Below are positions 53,019 to 64,000 of a DNA stretch of 64,000 nucleotides, one piece after another. Location of the stretch: assembly GCA_028023455.1 (NCBI GenBank), contig JAQFVV010012510.1, positions 1,054,001 through 1,118,000 on the forward strand, read 5' to 3'. Source of the DNA: Epiperipatus broadwayi (lineage: Eukaryota > Onychophora > Udeonychophora > Euonychophora > Peripatidae). Within the stretch, counting starts at the first letter, position 1. The number at the start of each line of letters is the position of its first letter. The notes beneath the pieces are model-generated. The model ran no database searches, had not been told where the DNA came from, and saw only the letters and a list, made by a program, of their open reading frames with translations. The translations under genes and the position numbers were made by a program.

Positions 53019-54591
53019 CCCATTTACAAAAATGAGTTTTATTTTTGTTGATGCTTGATTATAGCCATATATAACCTCACTGGTTACAATATATACATAT
53101 ATGTAAATAATAAGTAAACGCAAATCATTTGTAACTGAACAGAAAATAACTGAAGCCTCTAATGAGTTATATCACGTTTGCAATCTTATCACAAACATCC
53201 ATCAGCTCAGAAGTCAGACCACTCTCTCACACCATGGATGCATTAGAAACATACACTCTGTCAAGCAATCTATATAGGCCACATTACTTTTCAACTTCAT
53301 ATACACATTACTTCTAGCGAAACCTAAACTTATTTATATATAAATATAATTTTTTTATTTTTATTAAATACAATTTCATAACATATTACTGAAACTTATG
53401 AAATATAAATATATACTTTTATTAACTGAAGAGAAAATAATGCAATAACATTATTTAGATTTTAAAGTTTCAGAATAATCTTGATTTACCATTTATAAAA
53501 TATCACCAATTTGCATTATGAAAAAATATGGACCTATATATCTATTGGCAGCTTATATACTATATTCGGTTAAAAACACTTATTAGTATACAATTAATAT
53601 TCGTTTTAAAAAGTGGTTCAACTACCTATTATCATTTGCTATGTAAAATGTCAGTGAAAGAATAGGACTGGTATATTTCGTATTTGGATTAAAAAACTTA
53701 ATCTTAGATATATGAATCGATTTTAATCTATACTCTGATTAATAACCTTTATTCTGATATTATAGTTTTATGTCTGAATAAAGCTATAATAACTAATTTT
53801 AAATTTGTTATTAATATTTTTTGATATGCAATATAATATTAAGTATTATAGTTAACAATAATTGAAATAATGTTCATATGCAATCTAGTATATAAGGTTA
53901 AGAGGTATTAACCTATTATTATTCGTTTTTGTTAAAAAATGAAAAGTATACCTAGAGAATGAAGAGAGTATACATGAGTTATAACATATAAATGTATGTA
54001 GATAGTATAATATTTTAACTTTATGTTTAAGCAGATATACATTTTTATAGGTTGATTGTGGTAAAATGTGTTTTAAATGAATTTCAAATTTATTATCATA
54101 AAGTATATTTGATAAATGGAATGAAATACTGGTGATAAATAAACAATTATAGGAGTTCTACGAAAATAACAATAAATATAAGGTTATTTATGAGATTAAG
54201 GAAAAAGGTGAATGATAAAGTAAAAAAAATAATTATGATCTCATTTCTTATATTAGAAAAAATATCATATTGATGATGGTAAAGGTAAACTATTTATTTT
54301 GTAACATGATCTCTAATGTGAATAGATAAATACATAATGGAAATATGGATTATATTATTGGTCCATTGGGAGTTTATAGTAGTAGATGCTGAAGATGTAT
54401 TATGAAAAGATAAGTTGAAATTTGAGGATAGGATATAAAATTTCATCCTGAAGAACTGAGTAAATAGTTTAATGGGATTGATCTGTGTGATACCCATTGT
54501 AAAATCCGCACTTATGACTGTGCCAAGGTTATAACTGCAAGTCATACTGTGCGGTCAGCAAATAACGTTATACAATTCCCACGCTGTTCTT

Positions 54592-54785
54592 TTCCAATGA
54601 AGCTCTCCAACAAATTGGTCTGCCATGAAGCTCTCCAAACGAATTGGTCTGCAATGAAGCTCTCCAACGAATTGGTCTGCAACGAAGCTCAGCCATGGAT
54701 GCTCTCCAACGAATGGTCTGCACCGACTGCTCTCCAATGAATGGTCTGCAAGTGGATGCTCTCCAAACGCATGGTCTGCAACTTG
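54592..54785. repeat. Minisatellite in first terminal repeat
   Basis: About six imperfect units of 27-30 bp built on gctctccaacgaattggtctgc. The unit keeps frames open on both strands, which explains the overlapping open frames of 60-110 codons here; they are not genes. Confidence 0.75.
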
Positions 54786-55041
54786 CTACTGTGTGACTGC
54801 TCTCTACTGGAGTTGTCCTCTCTATATTACACTGCTCGATGTTACCCAGTCTTCTTATCACTCTCTGACAACTGCAACAATCAATCAATGCACTGACCAA
54901 TAAGGTAACGTCTCTTATCTAAAAACATTTGTAATTAGCAAATATTTCTAGGAATTGTCGATCGCCATTACATCAATGCACTAATTAAATTCCTCAGCTA
55001 TCAGAGCGCGATCTAAAAACAGCCTTACGAATAAATTCTAG

Positions 55042-55111
55042 TTTTTCTGGAGTGCACAAAAATGTCTGCCATTTTTACAAACACTACACACCTCCCTCCA
55101 CTCCAGAAAAA
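55042..55111. repeat. 13-bp inverted repeat across the repeat/interior junction
   Basis: tttttctggagtg (55042-55054) and its exact complement cactccagaaaaa (55099-55111) flank the 3' end of the first terminal repeat. Confidence 0.6.
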
Positions 55112-55453
55112 CCCTTGTTGCAATTCCTTGATGTTTTCCTGTAATTTCACTAAGAAATGTACGATTTAACTCTGCTGCCGAAACTTTTTCGCCAGTAACG
55201 TTCAATGGTGACTGCGCAAGCGTGGTGGAACTCAGCTTCCGATATTAACATTATACTAACTGGGCTTTCTATTTTTCAGATTTCTCCAACTGTAGCTAAA
55301 CTTGATGTAATTAAAAACTTATTCGCTACTCACAGGTTCAAATGTGACTGCGCCATTGTAAAATCCGCACTTACGACTGTGCCAAGGTTACAACTGCAAG
55401 TCATACTGTGCGGTCAGCAAATAACATTATACAATTCCCATGCTGTTCTTTTC

Positions 55454-55600
55454 CAATGAAGCTCTCCAATGAATTGGTCTGCCATGAAGCTCTCCAAACG
55501 AATTGGTCTGCAACGAAGCTCTCCAACAAAGCTCAGCCACGGATGCTCTCCAACGATTGGTCTGCAAGCGGATGCTCTCCAAATGCATGGTCTGCAACTT
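55454..55600. repeat. Minisatellite in second terminal repeat, one to two units shorter
   Basis: Same units as in the first terminal repeat, in the same order but missing about 43 bp in total. Unit loss accounts for the length difference between the two terminal repeats. Confidence 0.7.
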
Positions 55601-55909
55601 GCTACTGCGTGACTGCTCTCTATTGGAGTTGTCCTCTCTATATTACACTGCTCGATGTTACCCAGTCTTCTTATCGCTCTCTGACAACTGCAATGATCAA
55701 TCAATGCACTGACCAATAAGGTAACGTCTCTTATCTAGAAACATTTGTAATTAGCAAATATTTCTAGGAATTGTCGATCACCATTACGTCAATGCACTAA
55801 TTAAATTCCTCAGCTAGCAGAGCGCAATCTAAAAACAGCCTTACGAATAAATTCTAGTTTTTCTGGAGTGCACAAAAATGTCTGCCATTTTTACAAACAC
55901 TACACCCAT

Positions 55910-57845
55910 ATGTTTTATGAGAAGGAGATGAGATTTTTCCACAGAAACATGAGTATCATATATACCATAAGTGCTTGATGTATAAGCTAGGATAAAATTG
56001 GGGTAAAATCATTAGGGAAAATGACTACCTGCCAATGTAAGAATCTCATAAATAAAGGAGACCTTCATTCCTATATTTAAATATAGTATTTAAATAACAT
56101 TGGTTTCTTATCTATGAAGTTTTCTGTGAAATAAGAACATAGTAGGCATTGAAAGTTGCATAGATATTTTTGGGAATTTTATAGTTATTTCTTTCTAAGT
56201 TTTGTCAGATTAGCATCAAAGTTGTAAGACCATACACAAAACAAATACTTTGTATTTAAATAAAATCTGAATATCCAGTCCATTAGAGGGAGTTAAGGAC
56301 TCCAGATAAGTCTGTTACTGGATCCCCACTTTAGTTCCTTTTTTGTTAGTTTAGGCAATTAATTTTTTCTAAAACTATTCCTATTTAAAAAATGGAGTTT
56401 CTTAGCTCTCTTTTCATATACAAGTTATGTCAATACGTTATCACAAGTAAAAACAATTTCAACATTTATAAAAACGTTATGCAAATTATAAGGCAGTGGT
56501 TGAAATTTCAAATGATTACTGCAGTGATTTTGTATTTTAATGAAAATTCTTCATTTTACTTAATTTTGCTGAGTGGATGAGAGAGTCTGATGGTCGGGAG
56601 GGGCACCAAGAGACTAAATCCTAGTTCTGTTGAATATGGAAGCCGGGAAGAGTGCGTTATGTGGATCGTTTCCGACGTTGATTTTCTCATTCATGGGAAA
56701 GGAGAAATAACGTTATTTTTTAACTGTTATTCTTCATTCCAATATCAGCCTTTCAAGCTAATTGAGCACATGCCTTTTGAGTGTTAAATAAATGAATACT
56801 CTCCTCTTCAATCCAAGATATAGTATTTACTGCAAAGTAAGCTGCAGTTTGGCCTAGTGGTTTTAATTACAAGTGATTCACCTGAATTATTACTATTATT
56901 TCCAATATGTTTATTGATAGGGTTGGCTCTTTGCTGATCATGTAGCTCTTCATGATGGATTAGAATGGTTTTCAGCAGAGATATTTCAAAGCTTAGTTTT
57001 TTTCCTAGTTCTCCATAAGTCTTCCAAAGTATACTGGATTGCTCTCTTCTGGGTATATTCGAGGCCATTCTGGAGAACTGAACAGTAGATTGGCTTAGCC
57101 CATATTTTATATTATCTCAAGTGTTTTTCTATTCAACTTATCTGCTGCAAATTGGATTTTTCAATACTGTACTCCTAAAACGCTATTCATATTTGAACTC
57201 TAGACTTTACAAATATTTCCTAATTGTAACCTAGATTTACTTTTAATAATTAATCATCTCATGGACTAATGCTTTGAGTTTTCACAGATTGATCAATTTT
57301 TGGAAACGCTATGGACAAAAAAATACAGCCTATCATCTTAGATTTCCATATTATACTATGTAAATCAATGCTTACCTTGTAAAACATTTTGTACCAATAA
57401 CATTTAATCTTTTTTTTTTTTAAAAAAAATCTGAATAAATTATTGTTTAAATATTGATACTAAAATCAAAATAAGACAGAAAATGTATATTATAGAGAGA
57501 ACGAGTGCATAAAATATATAATAGTGCAGGAAAAAAAAACAATCCTTGATTTCATCATTTATTTTAAAAACATTTATATTGTTTCTTTATGCTACCGCAA
57601 TAGTGCTAACTTTATTAATAAAATTATTTTCATACATATTTTAAGTATGAATTACTATTAAAATATTATAATTTTATTAAAATATTTGAAGTTATAAAAT
57701 ATAACGTAAATATGGAAAGATGACCAAGAAGATAACTACAAGATAACTCATAGACGGCAAAACTGTATAATAATATTAAGAAAGCATACATGATGGTAAG
57801 AAGGATGAATTTATTATTTTAATGAACTAGATTTTCAATTGGATG
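55910..57845. other. No supported gene; unclassified open frames
   Basis: A minus frame at 57068-56808 (starting MASNIPRREQSSILWKTYGE, 86 codons) is less biased in composition than most here. It could be a transposon ORF fragment, but I recognise no family. Confidence 0.4.
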
Positions 57846-57849
57846 GATA

Positions 57850-58260
57850 GTAGAGATGTCTGCCCATCCCTTGTATGTGTATTAAATGGATTATGTCCTG
57901 TATATGAGGGGACAGATTGACCTTAAGTCAACATGGGTGTGACAAGAATTTCAGCCTTAGAGTGGTCTTTGAGCATTCCATCATCAGATTTTCAATTGGA
58001 TGGACAGTTGAAGAATTGGAGTGTGGAGCAGATTGAAGCCTGTCCATTAAAGTATGAGTATTTGCTATCTTAATATATATCTGAGCACTTATAGCATATA
58101 TGTGTAGAGATGGTAATCTGGACCAACTGATGATTGCTGGTTTAGCATGAAATACGTATATTGGTGATTATTTATCTTTTCGGCATATATGTTGAAGTGT
58201 ATCAGTGTTATGAGATAGTGTGGAGAGTGGTGGGTTGTGTGAAAGTCTGTGCTCATATAC
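57850..58260 (+). mobile_element. Third copy of the hammerhead-bearing short repeat
   Basis: Matches the 51 kb arms in order: gtcaacatggg, gagcattccatcatcagatt, cctgtccattaaag, tatcttaatat, the hammerhead-like core and gtatattggtgattattta. The 3' box-B end seen at 51 kb is not clear here. Confidence 0.6.
58122..58165 (+). ncRNA. Hammerhead-ribozyme-like motif, single-copy element
   Basis: Stem I accaa (58122-58126) pairs with ttggt (58161-58165). Core ctgatga lies at 58127-58133. Stem II is tgct-ggttt-agca inside 58134-58148. GAA is at 58149-58151. Stem III is a-u, u-a (a-u) around cg, giving predicted cleavage after A58160. Upstream and downstream bases add a 4x4 internal loop and three more stem I pairs, a layout typical of type I hammerheads. 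Confidence 0.5.
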
Positions 58261-58808
58261 CCTATATATTACATATATAAACACAGGTATATAATAAGCC
58301 TGTGTGTTTCAGTTATTTAATGAACTAGATAACATATATGAGGTGATGGTTAAAATATGTGGAATGATTGTTATTCTATCTGTTATGAATGTAAATAATT
58401 TTATTGTAAATTTAAGAATATTTAAGTAATTATTTGGTTAGTTAATTATCTAATATTGTGTTTATAGCTGTATGTTATTAATTATTATTGTTGCAAAATA
58501 AACTAATACTTTGATTTAAAGTTTGTATTAGAAATTTTATTGCATTTGAGAGTCATTTCCATCACAAGCTCATAACCATAAAGCACATAATTCACATAGA
58601 GTTCTTGCATATCATATATTTGGTACATATTTGATATAAATAGTCATATTCAAGAATATATAATTGATAAATTAATTATTAATTTTAAATTATATTTATA
58701 TTAAAGGGAATTTGTATGCCTTCATATTTTTATTAAATATAAAAAGAATCTTGAAGATTTATTTGAAAAGTGCAATTAAGTATTATTACAAATAGAGAGC
58801 ATATAACA

Positions 58809-58930
58809 GAAATTAATATTATGTTTTAAGTATCACTTTCTAATTTTGAAATTAGTTTTAAAATTTATTGAAATTAATATTATGTTTTAAGTGTCACATT
58901 CTAATTTTGAAATTAGTTTTAAAATTTATT
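58809..58930. repeat. Tandem duplication, period 60 bp
   Basis: gaaattaatattatgtttt to ttttaaaatttatt occurs twice back to back with two or three differences. Confidence 0.75.
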
Positions 58931-58994
58931 TTATACACTAAATTTAAAAATATTATTTTATTTCAAAGTACAAGTTACTGATAAAAATAAATCA

Positions 58995-60670
58995 TTAAAC
59001 ATCACACGATCACCATTTTCTATGCTTGCTCATACCTATTATTAAAATAGGCAAAACTCTCCATACATTAGTGCCACTCAGTGCAAGCCAGAGTAATTAA
59101 TGGATGCCAGGAGGCTTGTGCATAACATCTCTATCCGGTGCCCACTCATCCAACACCCCCAGACTAGTTTCTAGCTTGTGGATTTCATCAGTGAGGAGCC
59201 CTGGATCTGAGAGCACTGCACCTAGATCTTAGGATCTAATGCAACTCTCCAGCAGTCACTTTTTATCTCTACTTAACTATAAAACTATGCGAATAAAATT
59301 GAAAACAATAATATTTTCAGTCAAAGCTCATTAGCTTATATAGTCATATAGTCTGAACTCAGTTCTGTATCTATACATTTTGGTATCTTTGGTTCTTTAA
59401 TAACTATAGTCACCACTACCCTATCAGGTAGGATTGGTATTAAATCACCAAACATCAAATGATCACCATTTCTTATGCTTTCTCATAACTGTTTTAACCC
59501 ACAAAACTCTCCATACAGTAGTGCGACTCAGTGCAAGCCAGAGTAATCTATGAATGCCAGAAGGCTTGTTCATAAAATCCTTATCTAGTGCCCATTCATC
59601 CAATATCCCCAGACTAGTTTTTAGCTTTTGGTTTTCATCAGTTAGGAACCCTGGATTCAAGAGCACTGCACCTATATCTTAGGGATTTTATGCACAAGCC
59701 TTCTGGCATCCATTGATTACTCTGGCTTGCACTGAATGACACTACTGCATGAAGAGTTTTGCCTGTTTTAATAACAGTTATGAGCAAGCATAAGAAATGA
59801 TGATCATGTGATGTTTAGTGGTTTAATACCAAACCTGCCTAATAGGATCGTGGTGGTTATGGGTATTAAAAAACCAAAGACACCAAAATGTATGGGTACT
59901 GAACTGAGTTCAGACATATATGACTATATAAGCTCATGAGCTTGGATTGAGAATATTATTGTGTTTTCAATTTTATTCTCATAGTTTTGTAGTTAAGTAG
60001 AGGTAAAAGGTAGCTGCTGGAGTATTGCATTAGATCCTAAGATCTAGGTGCAGTTATCTTGGATCCAGGGCTTCTCACTGACAAAACCACAAGCTGTAGT
60101 CTTGGGATGTTGGATGAGTGGACACTGGATATCGATTTTATGCACAAGCCTTCTGGCATTCCATTGATTACTCTGGATTGCACTAAGTGGCACTACTGTA
60201 TGGAGAGTTTTGCCTGTTTTAATAACAGTTATGAGAAAGCAAAAGAAATGGTGATCATGTGATGTTTAGTGGTTCAATACCAATCCTGACTAATAAGATA
60301 GTGGTGGCTATGGTTATTAAAGGACCAAAGGCACCAAAATGTATAGTACTGAACTGAGTTCAGATCTATATCACTGTATAAGCTAATGAGCTTGGATTGA
60401 AAATATTGTGTTTTCCAATTTTATTCCCATAGTTTGTAATTAAGTAGAGATGAAAGGTAGCTGCTGGAGGGTTGCATTAGATCCTAAGAGCTAGGTGCAG
60501 TTCTCTTGGATCCGGGGCTCCTCGCTGACAAAAGCCACAAGCTAGAAACTAGTCTGGAGATGTTGTATGAGTGGGCACTGAATAGGGATTTCATGCACAA
60601 GCCTTCTGGCATCCTGATTATTCTGGCTTGCACTGAATGGCACTATTGTATGGAGTGTTTTGTCTGCTTT
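58995..60670. repeat. Inverted array of 452-bp repeat units
   Basis: Two units in minus orientation (landmark caaaactctccataca at about 59051 and 59503, 452 apart) are followed from 59682 by units in plus orientation. In that part the landmark tgcacaagccttctggc recurs at about 59692, 60142 and 60595. Each unit carries a short terminal-repeat block, a block with ctagaaactag, and a spacer with gaactgagttcag. The head-to-head join at 59681/59682 makes arms of several hundred bases. No coding. Confidence 0.75.
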
Positions 60671-60674
60671 TACT

Positions 60675-61450
60675 GATAAAGTAATAATGTTTGTAAAAAA
60701 CTGAATTTAATTGAGTAAGATTTAGGAGATAAGGGTTGGATGATAAAGCTGTCAATTATAATAAAATAATTAGTTTATGGTGCTTGTTATTTGTATAAGT
60801 AATCTTAGGAAAGAAAATCCAAATTATTTAAGTGAAAGTAAGAAGTAAATTGTGATTGTTAATTTTAATGTATTAATATCATAGTTAGGTGAATTTTAAA
60901 ATAGGAAGAGAGTCAATGTTTTGTAATGGTGTGATTTTTATTTAAATAATTGGATCCCAATAAAATCCCTCTTGCGATTCAATTATTTAATTATCAATAT
61001 AATTGTTATATTTTAGAACAGAATAATTATGGTCCCTGAGATACCCATAAGATAGCATTAATTATTTTAATTTAATTTGGTGTGTATTTTTAATATTATT
61101 ATTTTTAGCTTCTTAAATTATAGAAATGGGGTTAGGTACTTATTTAAAATGAAATAATATGTTAGTCATTGTTTGTTGTAGGGATTTTCCTACCGATTAT
61201 AATAGAATGGTAGTGGGATAATTTCTACAATAGCAATGCCATTGTGGAGCATATTTTATATGCTTCTCAATGTTAAAATCTCCTTGTTGTAATCATCCCT
61301 AAAGTCTATCATATGTTTTTATGTATTGTAAGTTCCAAGCCAGATAGAGAGTCTCACACCTGATTGTTATTATATTTGAGTGTTTAGTGTTGAGCTAATA
61401 TAATAGATAATAAAGGGTATAGTATATGTGGAGCAATAGGAAGGGAAGGT
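60675..61450. other. A+T-rich DNA ending in ggttaca-TA edge
   Basis: No coding. The end aggttacaatatatatata matches the edge of the sequence at 35.27 kb, so part may belong to one dispersed family. Confidence 0.4.
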
Positions 61451-61479
61451 TACAATATATATATATATTAAAAATTATT

Positions 61480-62225
61480 TAATCAGACAACTTTTATAAT
61501 AATATATTTGATTTCACCAACTCGGATTTTGCCCCTATACTGGAGCCTTATCAAGATGTAAATACACTTAGTTACATTACAATTCTTTCTTTTCTATAGC
61601 AACTCCACCTACAGGCTTCATTTTACATTACAATATCAAAGATAAAACAAATCTTCTATTTCCTATTCATCACATACATAAACAATTATACATAATATTT
61701 ATACATAATATTTATCTAAATCATAATCATATATTTACATTATACAATCACACATTTATACCTTAATATCATTTATAAATTTTCCAATCTTTCTTTCCTT
61801 ACATACCTATATAACCATATTTAATATTTTAAACCCAACATAATTAGAATGATAATCATCCATATAAATATATACACATAATTTACTTATAATTATACCA
61901 AACTTAAATTAAATCTTCCAGCTATCTAGCAACACCCATTTTCCAGCCAACTTTACAGGACCTTTAACCATATTCATACATTTTTCAAAATTCTCCTGTA
62001 TATACAAGGTTTCATAATATACCCTCTCACTATACTTCTTTACATACTTAATCATCTGAATGTTTTTTTCACAACTCATTCTATGCCCAGTATTCAAAAA
62101 ATATACATAAATCCCTGATCTCATATCCTTCTTCCTAATTGCCCTATCATGTTCTTTACCTCTTTCTAATATCATGTGAAATTTACCAAATCTATTTCAA
62201 ATAATAATTGAACTATCCTCTAGCT
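61480..62225 (-). mobile_element. Penelope-like element, endonuclease end and 3' region
   Basis: The minus-strand open frame 62175-61909 has RGKEHDRAIRKKDMRSG, then NTGHRMSCEKN and a YSERVYYETLYI-like stretch. This resembles the C-terminal half of the GIY-YIG endonuclease of Penelope-like elements (R..EH..A, H.I, R...E...I). Downstream, near 61560-61500, ttgataaggctccagta and a gaaatcaa tail resemble the 'TGATGAAG...GAAACG' trailer common after such ORFs. A TA microsatellite ends it. Confidence 0.5.
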
Positions 62226-62466
62226 GTCAAATTCGATAACTTTTTACAATAAGAGAATGGATCATCTCTTAATGTATTTTAGATCTTTGTATGTACAGTT
62301 ATCTAGAACAATAACAACCGGAGTGCTAATTTAAATAAGTCTTTTTATTTTTTAATGTAAATTGATTTTTAAATAACTGATATTAAATCTATAGAGTATA
62401 AATATCATGTGAAATTTACCAAATCTATTTTAAATAATAATTGAACTGCCCTCTAGCTGCCAAGTT
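62168..62466. repeat. Direct repeat, two copies 233 bp apart
   Basis: aatatcatgtgaaatttacc begins a block of about 66 bp at 62168 that recurs at 62401 with few changes and continues through ctctagctg.caa. Probably a local duplication at the edge of the Penelope-like relic. Confidence 0.6.
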
Positions 62467-62959
62467 ACATTTTAAGTAATACTCTAACAATCTAAACTAT
62501 TCTGTCAAAGCAACACATAGTACTCATTTTATAAATTTATATATAATGGCTAGCTCAAATCTTCTTGAGTCTTTAAATTTTTTTTAATACTTTTTTCTAA
62601 GAGCAATATTAATAAGAGTCTTCCATAATTTGTATATTGCCATACTGGGTTGATTTATAGGCTTAATTGCCATTGTTATATGAGCAGCTTTTTTGAATTT
62701 TTTTGCACTTTTTCTTCGCTATCTGATATTTTTGTATTTTCATAATTGAATGTATGATCATTAGTACATATATGATCTCCTACTGTAGACACATATTTTT
62801 TTACTTTTAACCATTTCCAGTTTAGACTTGGTAAAAAAATTGAAGGACTCGGATCTAATGCCTTTAATAGAATATCTTAGTTGATTATAATATTGCCTTA
62901 AAATTTGATATTCAAGAATCTAAAGGTGTAAGTTTGACTCCTATGTTAATACTGCCACT

Positions 62960-63045
62960 AGTCAGGCCAGCAACACCTGAAGAAGAGTGAAGAAAAATAC
63001 TACTCAAAACATTGTGTTATTACTAATCTCTATTGTCTGCTTATG
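62960..63045 (+). mobile_element. Possible Penelope-like 3' trailer
   Basis: acacctgaagaagagtgaag followed by actcaaaacattgtgttatt resembles the 'CCTGAAGAAGG...GAAACGTTGTGTT' trailer of Penelope-like or related elements. No coding part is attached. Confidence 0.3.
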
Positions 63046-63479
63046 TGTTGTATTTGAAAAGTTTAAATAAAGTTTAACATTTCTTATACATTCAACATTT
63101 ACTGATAGATGATGGAAATAATCCAAATATTATCACATTTATCAGTTTAGTACTGATAAAAAAGGACTATAAAATATTTTTATATTGCATCAAAAATCTT
63201 AAAGTCTGAAAAGTTAAACTGACTTTGAAATGGGTAATAGCAAGTAGAGGTGACTCTTCAAATTCTAAAGCCATCACTTAAATTAAAAAACATCACAATA
63301 ACTATAAAGACCATTGTCTACTAAAAAATATTCAAGAATATTATCCAGAGGATACTGAATACATTGAAAATATACTGCACAATTCATTTTATTTAAAAAG
63401 ACTAAGATTCAGTACGTATTTTTTATTTTTTGAGTGAATGTGAAAGAGTGGACATGCACATGTACTCACAGTATATATA

Positions 63480-63810
63480 AAGTTGTAATTATAAATTTAT
63501 TAAATGCACATTGATTACGTAAGTAATATTTACTGAGGCTATAACCTCGACAATATGCGTATAACATGCGATAGTAGGGACCTCTACAGGTATTTTAACC
63601 ACAAGCTTGCGCTCTGGAAGAAAGGAGGGGAACCCTTCTTTACTTCAACCTACTTTCTATTTAAATAGGTGAAGCTGAGCGCAAGCTTGTGGTTAAAACA
63701 CCTGTAGAGGTCCCTACTATCGCATGTTATATGCATATTGTCGAGGTTATAGCCTCAGTAAATATTACTTACTAATCAATGTGTGTTTAATAAATTTATA
63801 ATTACAACTT
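63480..63810. mobile_element. Large foldback element, arms about 134 bp
   Basis: The left arm 63480-63614 (aagttgtaattataaattt to agcttgcgct) is complemented by 63677-63810 with few mismatches. The loop (63615-63676) includes ttctttacttcaacctact. The last 43 bases of the window (63958-64000) are the exact inverse of 63637-63680, so the structure continues beyond the window. No coding capacity is seen; a non-autonomous DNA transposon is likely. Confidence 0.75.
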
Positions 63811-64000
63811 TAAATTACTGTAATAGATTTCTAACTATAAAATCTTTCCATTGACTCATTGTAAATCGAAAGATTTCGCGAGTATTAATGTGTAATAAGA
63901 AATGTTGACTTAATCAGTGAAGTATTGTTTAGCTTCATGCTCGCAGATCTAACTGCTTCAGCTTCACCTATTTAAATAGAAAGTAGGTTGAAGTAAAGAA

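Larger units (their letters stand above)
52000..54490. other. A+T-rich DNA, no gene seen
   Basis: Besides the 49-bp duplication and the CT run, no features. Open frames at 52130 and 54294 (minus) have no motifs. Confidence 0.55.
54498..55904. mobile_element. TRIM-like element: two long terminal direct repeats, small interior
   Basis: Direct repeats 54498-55088 (591 bp) and 55357-55904 (548 bp) both start tgtaaaatccgcactta and end acaaacactaca, i.e. TG...CA. The 5-bp cccat flanks the whole at 54493-54497 and 55905-55909. The 268-bp interior has no coding capacity. Expected LTR-element landmarks (a tRNA primer site after the first repeat, a polypurine tract before the second) are not evident, so a tandem duplication remains possible. 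Confidence 0.5.

Noticed and set aside
52911-53123. Minus-strand protein with (RE)n stretch
   Set aside because: Translation of a CT/GA microsatellite.
54549-55719. Overlapping open frames of 60-110 codons on both strands
   Set aside because: They come from the minisatellite in the terminal repeats, whose unit lacks stops in several frames.
57376-57430. Minus-strand block of 33 or 55 bp with AAG|gtaagc donor
   Set aside because: The acceptor falls in homopolymer runs and the length is not consistent with the 54-bp family.
57949-57990. Minus-strand ctgatga...gaaa in the same repeat as the real candidate
   Set aside because: The 28-nt interval shows no hairpin ending at gaaa.

Overview
The window looks like intergenic and intronic DNA of a large, repeat-rich, very A+T-rich animal genome. 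Non-LTR retrotransposon relics of the kinds common in molluscs, Penelope-like relics, tRNA-derived short repeats, hAT-type and foldback elements, and long TA/CA microsatellites point to an invertebrate. A cephalopod such as an octopus is my best guess, made without database support. No long open reading frame survives. Almost every open frame of 60-110 codons is chance or a piece of a decayed transposon.

The only host coding sequence I can argue for strongly is a set of four tiny exons on the minus strand: 50926-50979, 40949-41002, 24008-24061 and 11038-11091. Each is exactly 54 bp (18 codons), sits between a clean AG acceptor and a gtaagta donor, and is open in phase 0. In transcript order they encode four 18-residue, alignable, amphipathic-helix-like units separated by introns of about 10, 17 and 13 kb. 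The window would then be the inside of one very long gene whose ends lie outside. Two plus-strand TATA-box regions (7921 and 28418), each followed by a short ATG exon and a donor-like site, are weaker candidates for nested genes or LTR promoters.

Layout: 1-11 kb is A+T-rich sequence with a foldback element (6.6 kb), a TATA/ATG region (7.9-8.2 kb) and a cluster of TCAC-N6-GTGA palindromes (10.2-10.5 kb). 11-18 kb is mostly featureless apart from a hairpin element at 16.2 kb. 18-27 kb holds three LINE relics. 27-42 kb has the 28.4 kb promoter-like region, tandem duplications, hairpin elements and a perfect 140-bp palindrome at 42 kb. 43.6-48.6 kb is a decayed plus-strand LINE carrying two insertions: a hairpin element and a second LINE with a CCHC zinc-knuckle ORF1. 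49.4-50.1 kb is a hAT-like non-autonomous element with two tRNA-like short retroposons inside it. 51.1-51.9 kb is a large inverted pair of a short repeat that carries a hammerhead-ribozyme-like core, with a third copy at 57.9-58.2 kb. 54.5-55.9 kb is a TRIM-like element: two long direct repeats bearing a minisatellite, with TG...CA ends and a 5-bp target duplication. 59.0-60.7 kb is an inverted array of 452-bp units. 61.5-62.2 kb is a Penelope-like relic. 63.5-64.0 kb is a large foldback that runs off the window.

The most interesting items are the periodic 54-bp exons and the hammerhead-like ribozyme in the 51/58 kb repeat family.
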